Position numbers and translations under genes: made by a program
The notes under the pieces: model-generated
The model's database searches: none
The model's input: the letters and a program-made list of their open reading frames with translations, nothing else
What the model was told of the DNA's origin: nothing
Part shown: piece by piece, positions 26,243 through 35,045 of the stretch
How the letters are laid out: every line of letters begins with the position of its first letter
How positions within the stretch are numbered: position 1 is the first letter of the stretch
Source: Turneriella sp.
GTDB lineage: Bacteria > Spirochaetota > Leptospiria > Turneriellales > Turneriellaceae
Length of the DNA stretch: 64,000 nucleotides
Reading direction: 5' to 3'
Assembly (NCBI GenBank): GCA_019186965.1
Contig: JABARV010000003.1
Span: forward strand, 1 to 64,000

Positions 26243-26929
26243 CTATGGAGTATTTTTTTGGGCAAGCCACGCATCCACTTCCTGCTGTTTTTGCTTTAAA
26301 CGTAGAAGGTGGTTTGCTGTAAAAACAGTGTAATCAATATCACCCGCTAAAATATCCGAGCGAATTGTTTCAAGTCCGGGCATATCAATTTCAAAGTTAT
26401 ACGACGACGCTTCAAGCGCAAGGTCGCGCGATTTTTTCCAATACTGCATCGATTCACGGTAATAGCCTTCTGCAACCGCGAATGAATTTTTTAGCTCTGG
26501 AGCAAAATCAAGGTTATAAAAATAAAGGTGTCGTTTATCAAAGAGCGAACCTAAACGTAAATACGAACGCATAATCTGTAAATTGATATGCATGTGCATA
26601 AGCAACCGATACTTATGGTACTCTTGCGGATTATGGATAAGGCATAGCGCTTCACGTGGATGGCGAAATTTTTTTTCTAACGCAATTTTAAGAAAAAAAA
26701 TGTTGCGACGAATCTCTTCTTGTTGCGATAGCTGCTTTAAACTATACAAGAGAAAAAAATCTTCCACAAATTGCGGTTGCCATTGGTGCAACCTTTTGGG
26801 AATCCAATCGGAAAATTTTGTAAACATTCCCGATTGGTCGTAATAGTAATCTAAACGTAGGGTAGCCGAAACGGGTAATGAAAAGCTAAAAAAAGCAAAT
26901 ACAGCTACCGTTTTTAGACGCCATCCCAC
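26243..26929 (-). CDS. Exported protein of unknown function, Tyr/His-rich helical
   Basis: I do not recognise this 228-residue protein. It begins with a signal peptide (LKTVAVFAFFSFSLPVSA) with likely cleavage before TLRLDYYYDQSG. The mature part is rich in Tyr, Phe, His and Arg and is predicted to be helical, for example EIRRNIFFLKIALEKKFRHPREALCLI and SFAVAEGYYRESMQYWKKSRDLALEAS. The latter could be a TPR-like helix pair. It lies between the BrkB fusion gene (54 bp upstream) and the ccmH-like gene, all on the minus strand, so an operon is likely. Confidence 0.7.
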   Translation of the reverse strand: MGWRLKTVAVFAFFSFSLPVSATLRLDYYYDQSGMFTKFSDWIPKRLHQWQPQFVEDFFLLYSLKQLSQQEEIRRNIFFLKIALEKKFRHPREALCLIHNPQEYHKYRLLMHMHINLQIMRSYLRLGSLFDKRHLYFYNLDFAPELKNSFAVAEGYYRESMQYWKKSRDLALEASSYNFEIDMPGLETIRSDILAGDIDYTVFTANHLLRLKQKQQEVDAWLAQKNTP

Positions 26930-26983
26930 ACCCGTAGTATCGACAAAATCTTTAATAAGCGTTAAAGTTATCTATGCTAATCG

Positions 26984-29362
26984 CTAATTTTTTACCTTAG
27001 AAGATGCCTGCATTAAATCAGACAGGGTAACTTTACGAAAAATTTTACTCCGGTTCTCTTCGAGCTTATCAAAATACGCTTTGACAGTGTTCATAAATGG
27101 ATTACGGTTACTGTAACTGGGTATTGAATAATCCGAAGGGTCGAGGTCTTCAACCAGCGCCCCAATTTCAATGCGGTCGGGATTCATCGCAAGGAGCCAA
27201 AATTGGCCATCGCCTTGCGTCACGTACCCGCGTTTTTTAAGTCGCTCCATAATAAAGGAAAACTCTTCTTGATCGCCAGCGCAATGTTCAATGAGCGACT
27301 TTGTCGAACAATCTACTTTACCCGTGTTAAAGCTTTGCGCTAAACGGTGGAGTAGACTAATACCATACCAAAGCTGCCTTTTTTGTTTTTCGTCATCCAG
27401 TTTTTTTTGGTTAAGCTTTAACAAAAAGGGATACTGTACAAAAAAAGCAAGTTCCGCGCCAAAAAGCATGATAAGGGACGAAATATAAAGCATAAGCAGC
27501 GTTAATGGAACAAGAGCAAGTGTTCCATAAAGCGCCGCTGTACCTTTAGAAAAATGCGTCACGTAATACTTATATACAACCAAGAAAATAACCCATGCTA
27601 TCGACGTTGTTGCCGCGCCTGCAGAAGCAGCTTTCGTCGACACCTTTGTATACGGAATTATTTTATAGATAAGGAAAAAAAGCAAAAAGATTACCGTAAA
27701 AGGAATAACGATATTTCCTAATGCTGAGATGAGTCTTCGCCAAAATGGCGATTTTTGTAGTATGCTAAACTCTCGTGAAGACAATTTATCGTTGGATATC
27801 TGCTGTGAAATCATATAATAATTATCGCCGACGATGATGAAGCGATTTTCTTTTGGAAAAAACCGTACTGCACGCAAAACTTCGGAGGTACTTATATTGG
27901 CAGCATGCCACTGTATCGTACCGTCGGGTAAAAACTGGGAATAGCGCACAAGCCCATCGTACCCCACAGCAACAGCTGTGCCATCGGTTGCAACTGCTAC
28001 GTCTTCAAAAAACATTGTTTGCACCATTTGTACACGTTCCCAAGAAATCCCGCTGTTGCGTGTAACAAACATCGCTCCTGCTTCGCCGACGATATACCCT
28101 GCTTTTGGGGTTACGGCAATTCCTGTAAAAGAAACATTTTGGTTTTGTACGGCGTTAAGAATTTGGGTATACGGCTTAAAGGTCGCTCCGTTATCTTCTG
28201 TTATTAAAGCGGTATTTCCATCCCCCACTAAAACCCATGCACCGCTTGGTAGTCTCGATATTTGCCTTAGAGCTCTTGTTACCCCTGGTTGGTAAGAGGG
28301 AACCCAAGTTTTTCCAGCGTCTTGCGAACGTAAAATTAAACCCTCTGCACCTATTATAATTACATCTCGGTTACTTAAAAAGTGGATGTGCCTAAAAGCA
28401 ACTTCGACCGCATGGTCGCGGCGTTGTCTATAAAATTTTTTAGCGTAAAATGTCTTTCCGTTATCGTTACTATACAAAAGAATTCCGTTTCCGGTAATAA
28501 TAAACTCGCGCATACCCTGCTGCGCGTAGTCGACAAATGTTGAATCTCTAAGTTCTTTTTTTTGCACTCGCGCTGCGTGTTCGTACACTTCCTTTCTATC
28601 TATTGGAATAACTTCGTTACGCATTGCGTTAAAAACAACTGGCTCGTTATTGACTTGTAAATCAATAGCGTTTAAAATATTTTTTTCACGAAAAGGTTTT
28701 CCTTTTTCATTTTCAACCAAAAGCAAATGCTGATCTCCTAAAATTTGTACCGAACCGCCCGTTACGCGCACTTGCACCAAATTGGGTGAGGCAAACTGTT
28801 TTACGAGCCACTGTGCAGAACTTATACCAACACCGAGAACCACAGGCCCAAAAATGACAACCATCATAAATCCGCCTATTTTTTGGACTATTGGACGCTT
28901 TCTATCCACGCGCCATATCCTGTTGATTGCATCTTCAATGTTTCTAAGTACGCTTGTCGCAGAGAACATAAGCACAAGCAAGCCAATGCCTCCTATCGCG
29001 CCTGCGTTTTTTAGTAGGTTGCGGATAACTCCAAAGTAAGGCTCTAAATCTACCTGCATTCCACTTAAACGCGCCATATCATTGAATTGCTCAAAATATT
29101 CTTCGATGTTGATAAAACGCGCTCCAACCATCATAATAACAACAAGCGTAGGCACAAAGCTTACAACAATTGCATAACTAATGGACGCGCTCCGTAGGAG
29201 TACTTCGTCATCAAGAAATTTTTTTGCCGAAGTTATGACAAATTGGATTGTCGATTGCAGCCTTTTCTGAAATTTTTTCGTTTCATCGAAATTACCGGAT
29301 AACGTATCGAACACAAAATTTTTTACCCGATTTATAAAAGTAGCAACGCCTATTTTCACCAT
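26984..29362 (-). CDS. BrkB/YihY membrane protein with inserted Asp-box beta-propeller
   Basis: The 792-residue protein has the six-helix YihY/BrkB core split in two. Helices 1-3 lie around residues 55-185 (SISYAIVVSFVPTL, GGIGLLVLMFSATSVLRNIEDAINRIW). Helices 4-6 come after about residue 540 (FTVIFLLFFLIYKIIPYTK, LYGTLALVPLTLLMLYISSL). Between them about 330 residues carry four Asp-box (BNR) repeats, SNDNGKTF, SQDAGKTW, TEDNGATF and TRNSGISW, like Ycf48 or sialidase propellers. With the N-terminus inside, the propeller would face the periplasm. A winged-helix-like cytoplasmic tail ends the protein. ATG 29362 is preceded by AGAGG. Function is unknown. Confidence 0.88.
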   Translation of the reverse strand: MVKIGVATFINRVKNFVFDTLSGNFDETKKFQKRLQSTIQFVITSAKKFLDDEVLLRSASISYAIVVSFVPTLVVIMMVGARFINIEEYFEQFNDMARLSGMQVDLEPYFGVIRNLLKNAGAIGGIGLLVLMFSATSVLRNIEDAINRIWRVDRKRPIVQKIGGFMMVVIFGPVVLGVGISSAQWLVKQFASPNLVQVRVTGGSVQILGDQHLLLVENEKGKPFREKNILNAIDLQVNNEPVVFNAMRNEVIPIDRKEVYEHAARVQKKELRDSTFVDYAQQGMREFIITGNGILLYSNDNGKTFYAKKFYRQRRDHAVEVAFRHIHFLSNRDVIIIGAEGLILRSQDAGKTWVPSYQPGVTRALRQISRLPSGAWVLVGDGNTALITEDNGATFKPYTQILNAVQNQNVSFTGIAVTPKAGYIVGEAGAMFVTRNSGISWERVQMVQTMFFEDVAVATDGTAVAVGYDGLVRYSQFLPDGTIQWHAANISTSEVLRAVRFFPKENRFIIVGDNYYMISQQISNDKLSSREFSILQKSPFWRRLISALGNIVIPFTVIFLLFFLIYKIIPYTKVSTKAASAGAATTSIAWVIFLVVYKYYVTHFSKGTAALYGTLALVPLTLLMLYISSLIMLFGAELAFFVQYPFLLKLNQKKLDDEKQKRQLWYGISLLHRLAQSFNTGKVDCSTKSLIEHCAGDQEEFSFIMERLKKRGYVTQGDGQFWLLAMNPDRIEIGALVEDLDPSDYSIPSYSNRNPFMNTVKAYFDKLEENRSKIFRKVTLSDLMQASSKVKN

Positions 29363-29435
29363 AAGTTTAACCTCTAAGCACAAAGCAGCGTGTCACTATT
29401 TATTTTGGTATTGCCCCTTAAGGCCAGGCCGGGAG

Positions 29436-29460
29436 GAGCCTCATGCGCCAACTCGCTGGA
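29436..29460 (+). repeat. Short intergenic repeat, copy 1
   Basis: TGCGCCAACTCGCTGGA at 29444-29460, preceded by GAGCCT, is found again at 40059-40075, also preceded by GAGCCT. This copy lies in the 145-bp gap between the divergent BrkB-type gene and the ExbB-like gene. It does not form a long stem here, unlike copy 2. Nothing else is evident in this gap. Confidence 0.5.
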
Positions 29461-29507
29461 ACTATTTTCACGGTTGCCGGTCAGAGTCAAAAATCAAAAA
29501 TTGCGGT

Positions 29508-30128
29508 ATGCATAATTTTAACTCGTACCTCGCGCAAGGAATTGGCGGCTTACCAAGCTCTCTCATTTCTATCATCCTTATTATTGTTTCGGTTTTGATG
29601 CTTACCATTGCATTAGAACGCGGTTACATCCTCTTTCGATTAAACGCCCCCCTAAACCACGAAGAAGCACGTGCGTTTTTAAAGTTAATCCGCGAAAAAA
29701 AATTCGATGATGCAAAAATATTTTGTGCAAACAAAACACACCCTGCTTTTCGAACCCTTGTTAGAATTTTAGAGAACCGTACGAACACCTCAGATATTTT
29801 GTCGCTTGCAAAAGAAGAAATCCTTATTGAACAAAATTCATTAGAACGCTTTACTTCTTTTCTAGGAACAACGACTACTTTAGCCCCCATGCTTGGGCTT
29901 TTGGGTACGGTCACAGGAATGATTAAAGCCTTTAGCGCTTTTGCGCAAGCAAGCAGCCATTCTGGCCAGCTTACCATTGGTATCCACGAAGCGCTCATCA
30001 CTACAACTTTAGGACTAATGATTGCGATTCCCGCTCTTGTTTTTTTTAACTTCTACGTAAGGCGCACGAATCTCCTTATGGATGAGTGCGAGCACCTGGT
30101 TGAGCAAACACTCAAAGAAATTCAATAA
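29508..30128 (+). CDS. MotA/TolQ/ExbB proton channel family protein
   Basis: The 206-residue protein has an N-terminal helix (LPSSLISIILIIVSVLMLTIALERGYIL), a cytoplasmic loop and then the conserved pair FLGTTTTLAPMLGLLGTVTGMIKAF and HEALITTTLGLMIAIPALVFFNFYVRR. These make the proton channel with an ExbD/TolR partner, encoded immediately after with a one-base overlap. The complex powers a TonB- or TolA-like protein across the periplasm. A TonB-like gene lies far away at 47 kb. The ribosome site is weak. Confidence 0.93.
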   Translation: MHNFNSYLAQGIGGLPSSLISIILIIVSVLMLTIALERGYILFRLNAPLNHEEARAFLKLIREKKFDDAKIFCANKTHPAFRTLVRILENRTNTSDILSLAKEEILIEQNSLERFTSFLGTTTTLAPMLGLLGTVTGMIKAFSAFAQASSHSGQLTIGIHEALITTTLGLMIAIPALVFFNFYVRRTNLLMDECEHLVEQTLKEIQ

Positions 30129-30526
30129 TGTTACGTACACGTAAACGGTTATCTCTGCGTACAGGGATTGAGCTTGCCCCTTTTGTAGATATCCTTTTTC
30201 TTTTGGTTACTTACTTTTTGATGAATGCAACCCTCGCTAATAATCCCGCGATAAAAATTGAACTCCCTAAATCGGATACTTCACAGGCTGCGGAGACACA
30301 ACCTCTGGTAGTTCTTATCAACCAAGACAACCAAATTTATGTCAACGAGCGCAACGTACCGCTTAAAGATTTAGGAAAAAGAGTCGTTGGGTTACTCAAA
30401 GATAAAGAAAAAGACCAAGTGATTATCCGTGGCGATAAACGTTCATCGTACCAAGTCGTTATTTCTGTAATGGACGAACTCAACAAGGCAGGGGTCACGC
30501 GTTTTAACCTTGCGACCGACAAGTAA
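30128..30526 (+). CDS. ExbD/TolR family protein
   Basis: A 132-residue protein with one helix, GIELAPFVDILFLLVTYFLM, carrying the essential proton-path aspartate (Asp21). A periplasmic domain with the ExbD/TolR fold follows, including VIIRGDKRSSYQVVISVMDELNKAGVTRFNLAT. It works with the ExbB-like protein encoded before it (ATG overlapping the stop codon). The next gene starts directly after its stop. Confidence 0.93.
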   Translation: MLRTRKRLSLRTGIELAPFVDILFLLVTYFLMNATLANNPAIKIELPKSDTSQAAETQPLVVLINQDNQIYVNERNVPLKDLGKRVVGLLKDKEKDQVIIRGDKRSSYQVVISVMDELNKAGVTRFNLATDK

Positions 30527-32602
30527 ATGGATTGGCGCTTCTCCATAGGCGCAAGAGATATACTTTTTCGCTCTGCCGCTTTTTTGTGGGGATTTACTTT
30601 TTTTCTTTTTTTTCGCTACCTTTTAGAAAAATTTTTCCCCTATTTTCGCGGCATATTTCCTCTTACGCTTTTTGCACTACTCCTTTTTGGAATTGCATTT
30701 CTCGCCGCTGCGCTCTATAAAGTCCAAGGGCGTATTCGCTGGAAGCTATTTATTTTGGGAACGTTAGTGTCTTTTGCCGTCGGCGCATGCATTATTACGC
30801 TTTTCACCTATTTCCATACAAAAACCGCATTACTCTACTTTCCCATTCCGCTTATTTTGCTTTCGTTGTATTTATGGTACGAGTTATCCCGATACGCATT
30901 TTCATTCCATACAGTTAAACCTTACCTCATTGTAGGGATTATTGTTTCTTTATTTGTCGGGCGTTACTTGGAAAATCCGCTTTGGGCAATTATACTTTCT
31001 CTTGCCGTTATCGCTTTTACGCGTACGCAACCGCAGCGCGAATTTACCATAGTACACGAGCGATTACTTACGTTACGCCAACTTATTGATTTTTTACGAT
31101 ACCTGTTCCTGGCGCAAGCATTCCATTCTATTTTAGAGCTTAACCGAGAACATTTACTTTACATACTTATCATCTGTGCAATTGGTTTTGTTTTGCCGCT
31201 ACTTATACAAAAATTTGGAACCCTGCGCCCACGTATCCAACAAGGGCTTACCACACTACCGATTATTTTTAGCGCAATCGCTTTTATTTTTAACCTTTTA
31301 CCTTACCCCTACGTCGGCGCAATAGCATATTTACTCCTTGCGCTATGGGAAGCGATTTATTTTGGAAAATCCCATGAAATTTATTTAAGGCGAGAAAAAA
31401 TTCTTGCAGGGCTTGCAATTTTTAGTGCAATTCTCGCTTACTACATTGCATCCGAATGGATGCAAATTCTTTTAGGTATACTAATACTAATCTTTTTAAG
31501 CGGGATTCTTTTTAATATCGCAAAAAAATGGCGCAGAACGATTACGGCTTTATTTAGTATCGCAGTACTCCTATGGGGGTATGCAGTACAAGAAAAATAT
31601 TCTAACTCGGTTACTCGCGTTTTTTTTCGCTCCCCCCCTTTACGCATACATAAGCCACAACTACCAGATGTTGGGCTTATAACGGCAATCCTAACAGAAA
31701 GGCAAAATTTATCGCAGCGCCTCTACACCAATATCCTACCACATGAATTGTACCTCGACAATGCATGGCAAAAGCAAAATATTGGAACGTTCGATGCAAA
31801 CCCGGCTTTTTTAACTTTGCGTTTCATTTACGAATGTTATGTCCTTAAAGAAGACCGTGTTTATATTTTAGACGAAAAAAGCTTAGAGCACTACGCAGAG
31901 CCTTTAGCGCTTGTTTCGCTGAGTAAATTATTCAATTTTTTTGGCCGCTGCAACTTATTTATTACAGATGGAAAAACCCTGCGGAGCATAAAAAATCTTG
32001 GACAAATTTTATCGACAACACCTGCACAAATCGCAAGCACCATTACTTTAGAAAACGCACCGCTTTTATTGAGCCTTGCCCGCGCCGAAAAAAGGTACGA
32101 TTTAACAAACGAGGCATATTTACTTTACGAACAGGTGTTTCCTTTTTATAAAAATGATACTGACTTTTTACGTGAGCTTTCGGCGCTTGCCGCTACTCGT
32201 GGGCTGCTCGACCGCCAAATCGAAATTTTAAATCTTGTAGTCCAGAACGCAAAAGACAACACCCTCTACGATAAAAAAATGCTAATGGAACTTTATGCGC
32301 TCAAAAACGATAAAAAGAAAAGTGCAGCCATGGCATACGAAATTCTCGCTGCCGACACAGGTGAATCCTCTCTTGCCATTTATGCTTTTCTCCAAAAATT
32401 GTTTTCTGAACCTTTCGACCGCTACGAGATGGAAGCGTTGTACCGTAAGATTTCGACTTACAAACCTAAAACAGACTTGGAAGAACTCAAACTTGACGGT
32501 TTAAAACGGTTGGTCGAAGAGCAAATGAAACAAAACCCTACTGGAGATTTAAAATTTAGGGACGAAAACCACCGCCAAGAATTTATTACGTTCCCTGAGT
32601 AA
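30527..32602 (+). CDS. Large polytopic membrane protein with C-terminal TPR-like region
   Basis: I do not recognise a named family. The 691-residue protein has about ten to twelve hydrophobic segments over residues 15-365. A soluble region then begins KYSNSVTRVFFRSPPLRIHK. From about residue 510 it has helical pairs with TPR character (LLLSLARAEKRYDLTNEAYLLYEQV and LLDRQIEILNLVVQNAKDN). It starts directly after the ExbD stop and is probably translated with it. A membrane protein attached to a proton-channel pair suggests an energised envelope process, which is inference. It ends 2 bp from the convergent rhomboid gene. Confidence 0.75.
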   Translation: MDWRFSIGARDILFRSAAFLWGFTFFLFFRYLLEKFFPYFRGIFPLTLFALLLFGIAFLAAALYKVQGRIRWKLFILGTLVSFAVGACIITLFTYFHTKTALLYFPIPLILLSLYLWYELSRYAFSFHTVKPYLIVGIIVSLFVGRYLENPLWAIILSLAVIAFTRTQPQREFTIVHERLLTLRQLIDFLRYLFLAQAFHSILELNREHLLYILIICAIGFVLPLLIQKFGTLRPRIQQGLTTLPIIFSAIAFIFNLLPYPYVGAIAYLLLALWEAIYFGKSHEIYLRREKILAGLAIFSAILAYYIASEWMQILLGILILIFLSGILFNIAKKWRRTITALFSIAVLLWGYAVQEKYSNSVTRVFFRSPPLRIHKPQLPDVGLITAILTERQNLSQRLYTNILPHELYLDNAWQKQNIGTFDANPAFLTLRFIYECYVLKEDRVYILDEKSLEHYAEPLALVSLSKLFNFFGRCNLFITDGKTLRSIKNLGQILSTTPAQIASTITLENAPLLLSLARAEKRYDLTNEAYLLYEQVFPFYKNDTDFLRELSALAATRGLLDRQIEILNLVVQNAKDNTLYDKKMLMELYALKNDKKKSAAMAYEILAADTGESSLAIYAFLQKLFSEPFDRYEMEALYRKISTYKPKTDLEELKLDGLKRLVEEQMKQNPTGDLKFRDENHRQEFITFPE

Positions 32603-32604
32603 AT

Positions 32605-33435
32605 TTAAGTTTTAGGGCGATTCATCTTTTCTGAAGCTGCCCTCAAAAATTGTTTTTCTTCTGGGCTAAGGCTTTTCATGCCCCCGCGTGAAATTTTATC
32701 TAAAATGGCATCTATCTGTATTTCTAAATTTTTGGCGTTTACATCTATATTTGTGTTACTTTGGAAGCGTTGTGTCTTTTTTTGCTGTAACAATTGCTGC
32801 AAAAGCACAAACGGACGGTTAAGGCGGTGTGGTTCGCCGCCTGTTAAAAGCAAAATAAGCCCTGCGCACACAAGACCACCTACATGGCCTGCTGCCGACA
32901 ACACAAAAGGAGCTGAAGAAACTGCGTAAAGGATTGCTATTACACCCGTAATTAACGCAACGTATTTCATCCGGAGCGGGAACAAAAAGAAAAACCATAC
33001 CTGCCTATCGGGCCAATAGATTGCGTACGCGATAAGGAGCGCCAACACTATTCCTGTCGAATTAGAAAAAGTATCCGTACGCATCGCGGGAAACGCTGCA
33101 CCCAAAGCAAGAAACGTGGCGCTCGACGCAAGCGCACATAAAATATAGAAGCGTAAAAAAACACCCCGCCCCCAGCGCTGCTCCAACTCCGAGCCAAACA
33201 TCCAAAGAGCAAGCATGTTAAAAAGTAGTTGGAATGGATTTAAATGCACAAGCGTTGCGGTAAATAAACGCCACACTTGGGCATCTGGAAAAATTGAACT
33301 GAAATTAAGTTCAAAGAGGTTGGCAAGCTGAGAATTGTGTAAAAGAATTTTTTCGACAATTATTGCCGTGCATAGCGCTATCTGCATCCAGACTAAGCGT
33401 ATTACTGTCCAGCTTGCACGCGGCATCGAATACAT
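32605..33435 (-). CDS. Rhomboid-family membrane protein with altered active site
   Basis: The 276-residue protein has the six-helix rhomboid layout. It includes VWRLFTATLVHLNPFQLLFNM and FGSELEQRWG, and the late His motif AAGHVGGLVCAG with His184. The usual GxSG box reads FSNSTGIVLALL, so threonine (Thr127) stands where the nucleophilic serine is expected. It may be an inactive rhomboid-like protein or use Ser126. The C-terminus has the soluble tail IDAILDKISRGGMKSLSPEEKQFL, seen on many bacterial rhomboids. Its ATG directly follows the stop of the DctQ-like gene. Confidence 0.85.
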   Translation of the reverse strand: MYSMPRASWTVIRLVWMQIALCTAIIVEKILLHNSQLANLFELNFSSIFPDAQVWRLFTATLVHLNPFQLLFNMLALWMFGSELEQRWGRGVFLRFYILCALASSATFLALGAAFPAMRTDTFSNSTGIVLALLIAYAIYWPDRQVWFFFLFPLRMKYVALITGVIAILYAVSSAPFVLSAAGHVGGLVCAGLILLLTGGEPHRLNRPFVLLQQLLQQKKTQRFQSNTNIDVNAKNLEIQIDAILDKISRGGMKSLSPEEKQFLRAASEKMNRPKT

Positions 33436-33900
33436 TTATGCCTCGTAAATTGGCTTATGTTGGATGACAAACAACTCTAATAAAATTTTTAGCCAAATGA
33501 GGATAAGAAGTGGTAAGTAAAGAAACGCAACCATTGGCCTATAATCGACTGTCAAATAGCGTATTGCAATCGCAATAAAAGCTCCAAAGAAAACAATTCC
33601 CAAAAAAGCAACAAGCCGCTGTACTATTTTTTTAGCCTTTTCGCCCAATACATTATTTAAAACTTCAATTTTGAGCGTCTCTCCACGGCTAATTGCAATA
33701 GAGCCTCCTAAAAAAGCCGAAACGACCATAAAATGCGATGGATACTGCGAGAGTAAATCAACAAGACCGACTGCCCACGCCGTAGAAGAAAACATACGCA
33801 CAAGGATAATCGTAAGCGATGTAAGTAGTAGTAGAGACACAGAAATGGCAGCCAAATATAGCTCGGCTTTACGTAGAGCGGTAAGAATATTCACTTTCAA
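33436..33900 (-). CDS. TRAP-type small permease (DctQ-like), orphan
   Basis: The 154-residue protein has four hydrophobic helices with the DctQ spacing. The characteristic stretch after helix 2 is FLGGSIAISRGETLKIEVLNNVLGEKAKKIVQRLVAF. DctQ proteins form the small membrane subunit of sodium-driven TRAP carriers together with the large DctM and a periplasmic DctP. Neither partner gene lies in this window. The gene sits 50 bp after the E1-alpha gene on the same strand, which might point to a 2-oxo or carboxylic acid substrate, but that is speculation. Confidence 0.7.
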   Translation of the reverse strand: MKVNILTALRKAELYLAAISVSLLLLTSLTIILVRMFSSTAWAVGLVDLLSQYPSHFMVVSAFLGGSIAISRGETLKIEVLNNVLGEKAKKIVQRLVAFLGIVFFGAFIAIAIRYLTVDYRPMVAFLYLPLLILIWLKILLELFVIQHKPIYEA

Positions 33901-33950
33901 GGGACAACTGATAGAAAGAGTTAATCTGTCGAGGAGTAAAAAGGTAAAAT

Positions 33951-34907
33951 TTATGCAAATACAGATGCCTGCATTTCTTCGTAACTAAGCTCGGGCGAAG
34001 TTTCTGCAAAATTTACGGCGTCTATAATTTGCTCCTCTATTTTTGCCCCCACCGCCTCAAGCTGTGCGTCGGTAAAGCCGCACTTTTTTAATTTGGCGTG
34101 GGTTGTATCCAAGGGATCTTTTTCTTTCATTTTTTCAAGTTCGCCTTCAGGGCGATATTTTGCCGGATCGGACATAGAATGCCCACGGAAACGGTACGTA
34201 ATCATTTCAAGCAGTGTTGGTCCCAAACCTGCACGCGCACGTGTAACTGCTTTTTTTACTGTTTGGTACACTTTCTCGACGCTAAGCGCATCGATGCGTT
34301 CCGAGACCATATTAAACGCCTTTGCCTTTGCCGTTAAATCGTGCGTCGGTTGCGAACGGTAAAGTGGAGTTCCCATTGCGTATAAATTATTTTCGATGAT
34401 AAAAACAACGGGAAGGTTCCAAAGCGAGGCGTAAGTTAAACCTTCGTAAAAACCGCCGATGTTGGTTCCCCCTTCCCCCACAAAACACAGGGTTACTCCA
34501 TGGTCTTTACGGTATTTGGAGGCAAACGCAAGACCCGTTGCAACCGCGACGTGGCCACCAACGATGCCGTGCCCTCCCATAAAATTAAGATCGCGAGAGA
34601 AAAAATGCATCGAGCCACCCAACCCTTTCGAGCAACCTGTGCTTTTTCCAAAAAGTTCCGCCATCGCCTCCCGAGGGGAGATCCCCCGTGCAAGTGCATG
34701 CCCGTGTTCGCGGTACGTCGCAATTACGTAATCGTGCGCTTCCAAATTTTGGATTGCGCCAACGGCCACAGGCTCTTCACCAATGTAAAGGTGACAAAAC
34801 CCACGGATTTTCCCCGTTGCATACGCTTTAGCCGCTGCTTCTTCAAAACGGCGTATAAGGAGCATTTTTTCGTACATCGTAAATAACCTATCTTTTTGGT
34901 TTTGCAT
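33951..34907 (-). CDS. pdhA: Pyruvate (or 2-oxoacid) dehydrogenase E1 component, alpha subunit
   Basis: The 318-residue protein is an E1-alpha subunit: MLLIRRFEEAAAKAYATGKIRGFCHLYIGEE, then GGHGIVGGHVAVATGLAFA. The thiamine-diphosphate motif is GEGGTNIGGFYEGLTYASLWNLPVVFIIENN. The phosphorylation-loop-like MITYRFRGHSMSDPAKYR is also present. It decarboxylates pyruvate or a related oxoacid with an E1-beta partner, not encoded nearby. ATG 34907 is preferred to 34976 because GAAAGGGGAC precedes it and homologues start MQNQKDRLFTMYEKM-like. Substrate cannot be fixed from sequence. Confidence 0.9.
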   Translation of the reverse strand: MQNQKDRLFTMYEKMLLIRRFEEAAAKAYATGKIRGFCHLYIGEEPVAVGAIQNLEAHDYVIATYREHGHALARGISPREAMAELFGKSTGCSKGLGGSMHFFSRDLNFMGGHGIVGGHVAVATGLAFASKYRKDHGVTLCFVGEGGTNIGGFYEGLTYASLWNLPVVFIIENNLYAMGTPLYRSQPTHDLTAKAKAFNMVSERIDALSVEKVYQTVKKAVTRARAGLGPTLLEMITYRFRGHSMSDPAKYRPEGELEKMKEKDPLDTTHAKLKKCGFTDAQLEAVGAKIEEQIIDAVNFAETSPELSYEEMQASVFA

Positions 34908-35045
34908 TTTGTCCCCTTTCGGACGAAAGAAAGAGCGCAAATCTGTTGGCCAGCGATTTAACGAGGGTGCGGACACCCATTTAACGACTTATAAACTGCA
35001 AAAAGCGCTCATTGAAGAGACATAGTCCATCCGATATTTAACTAT

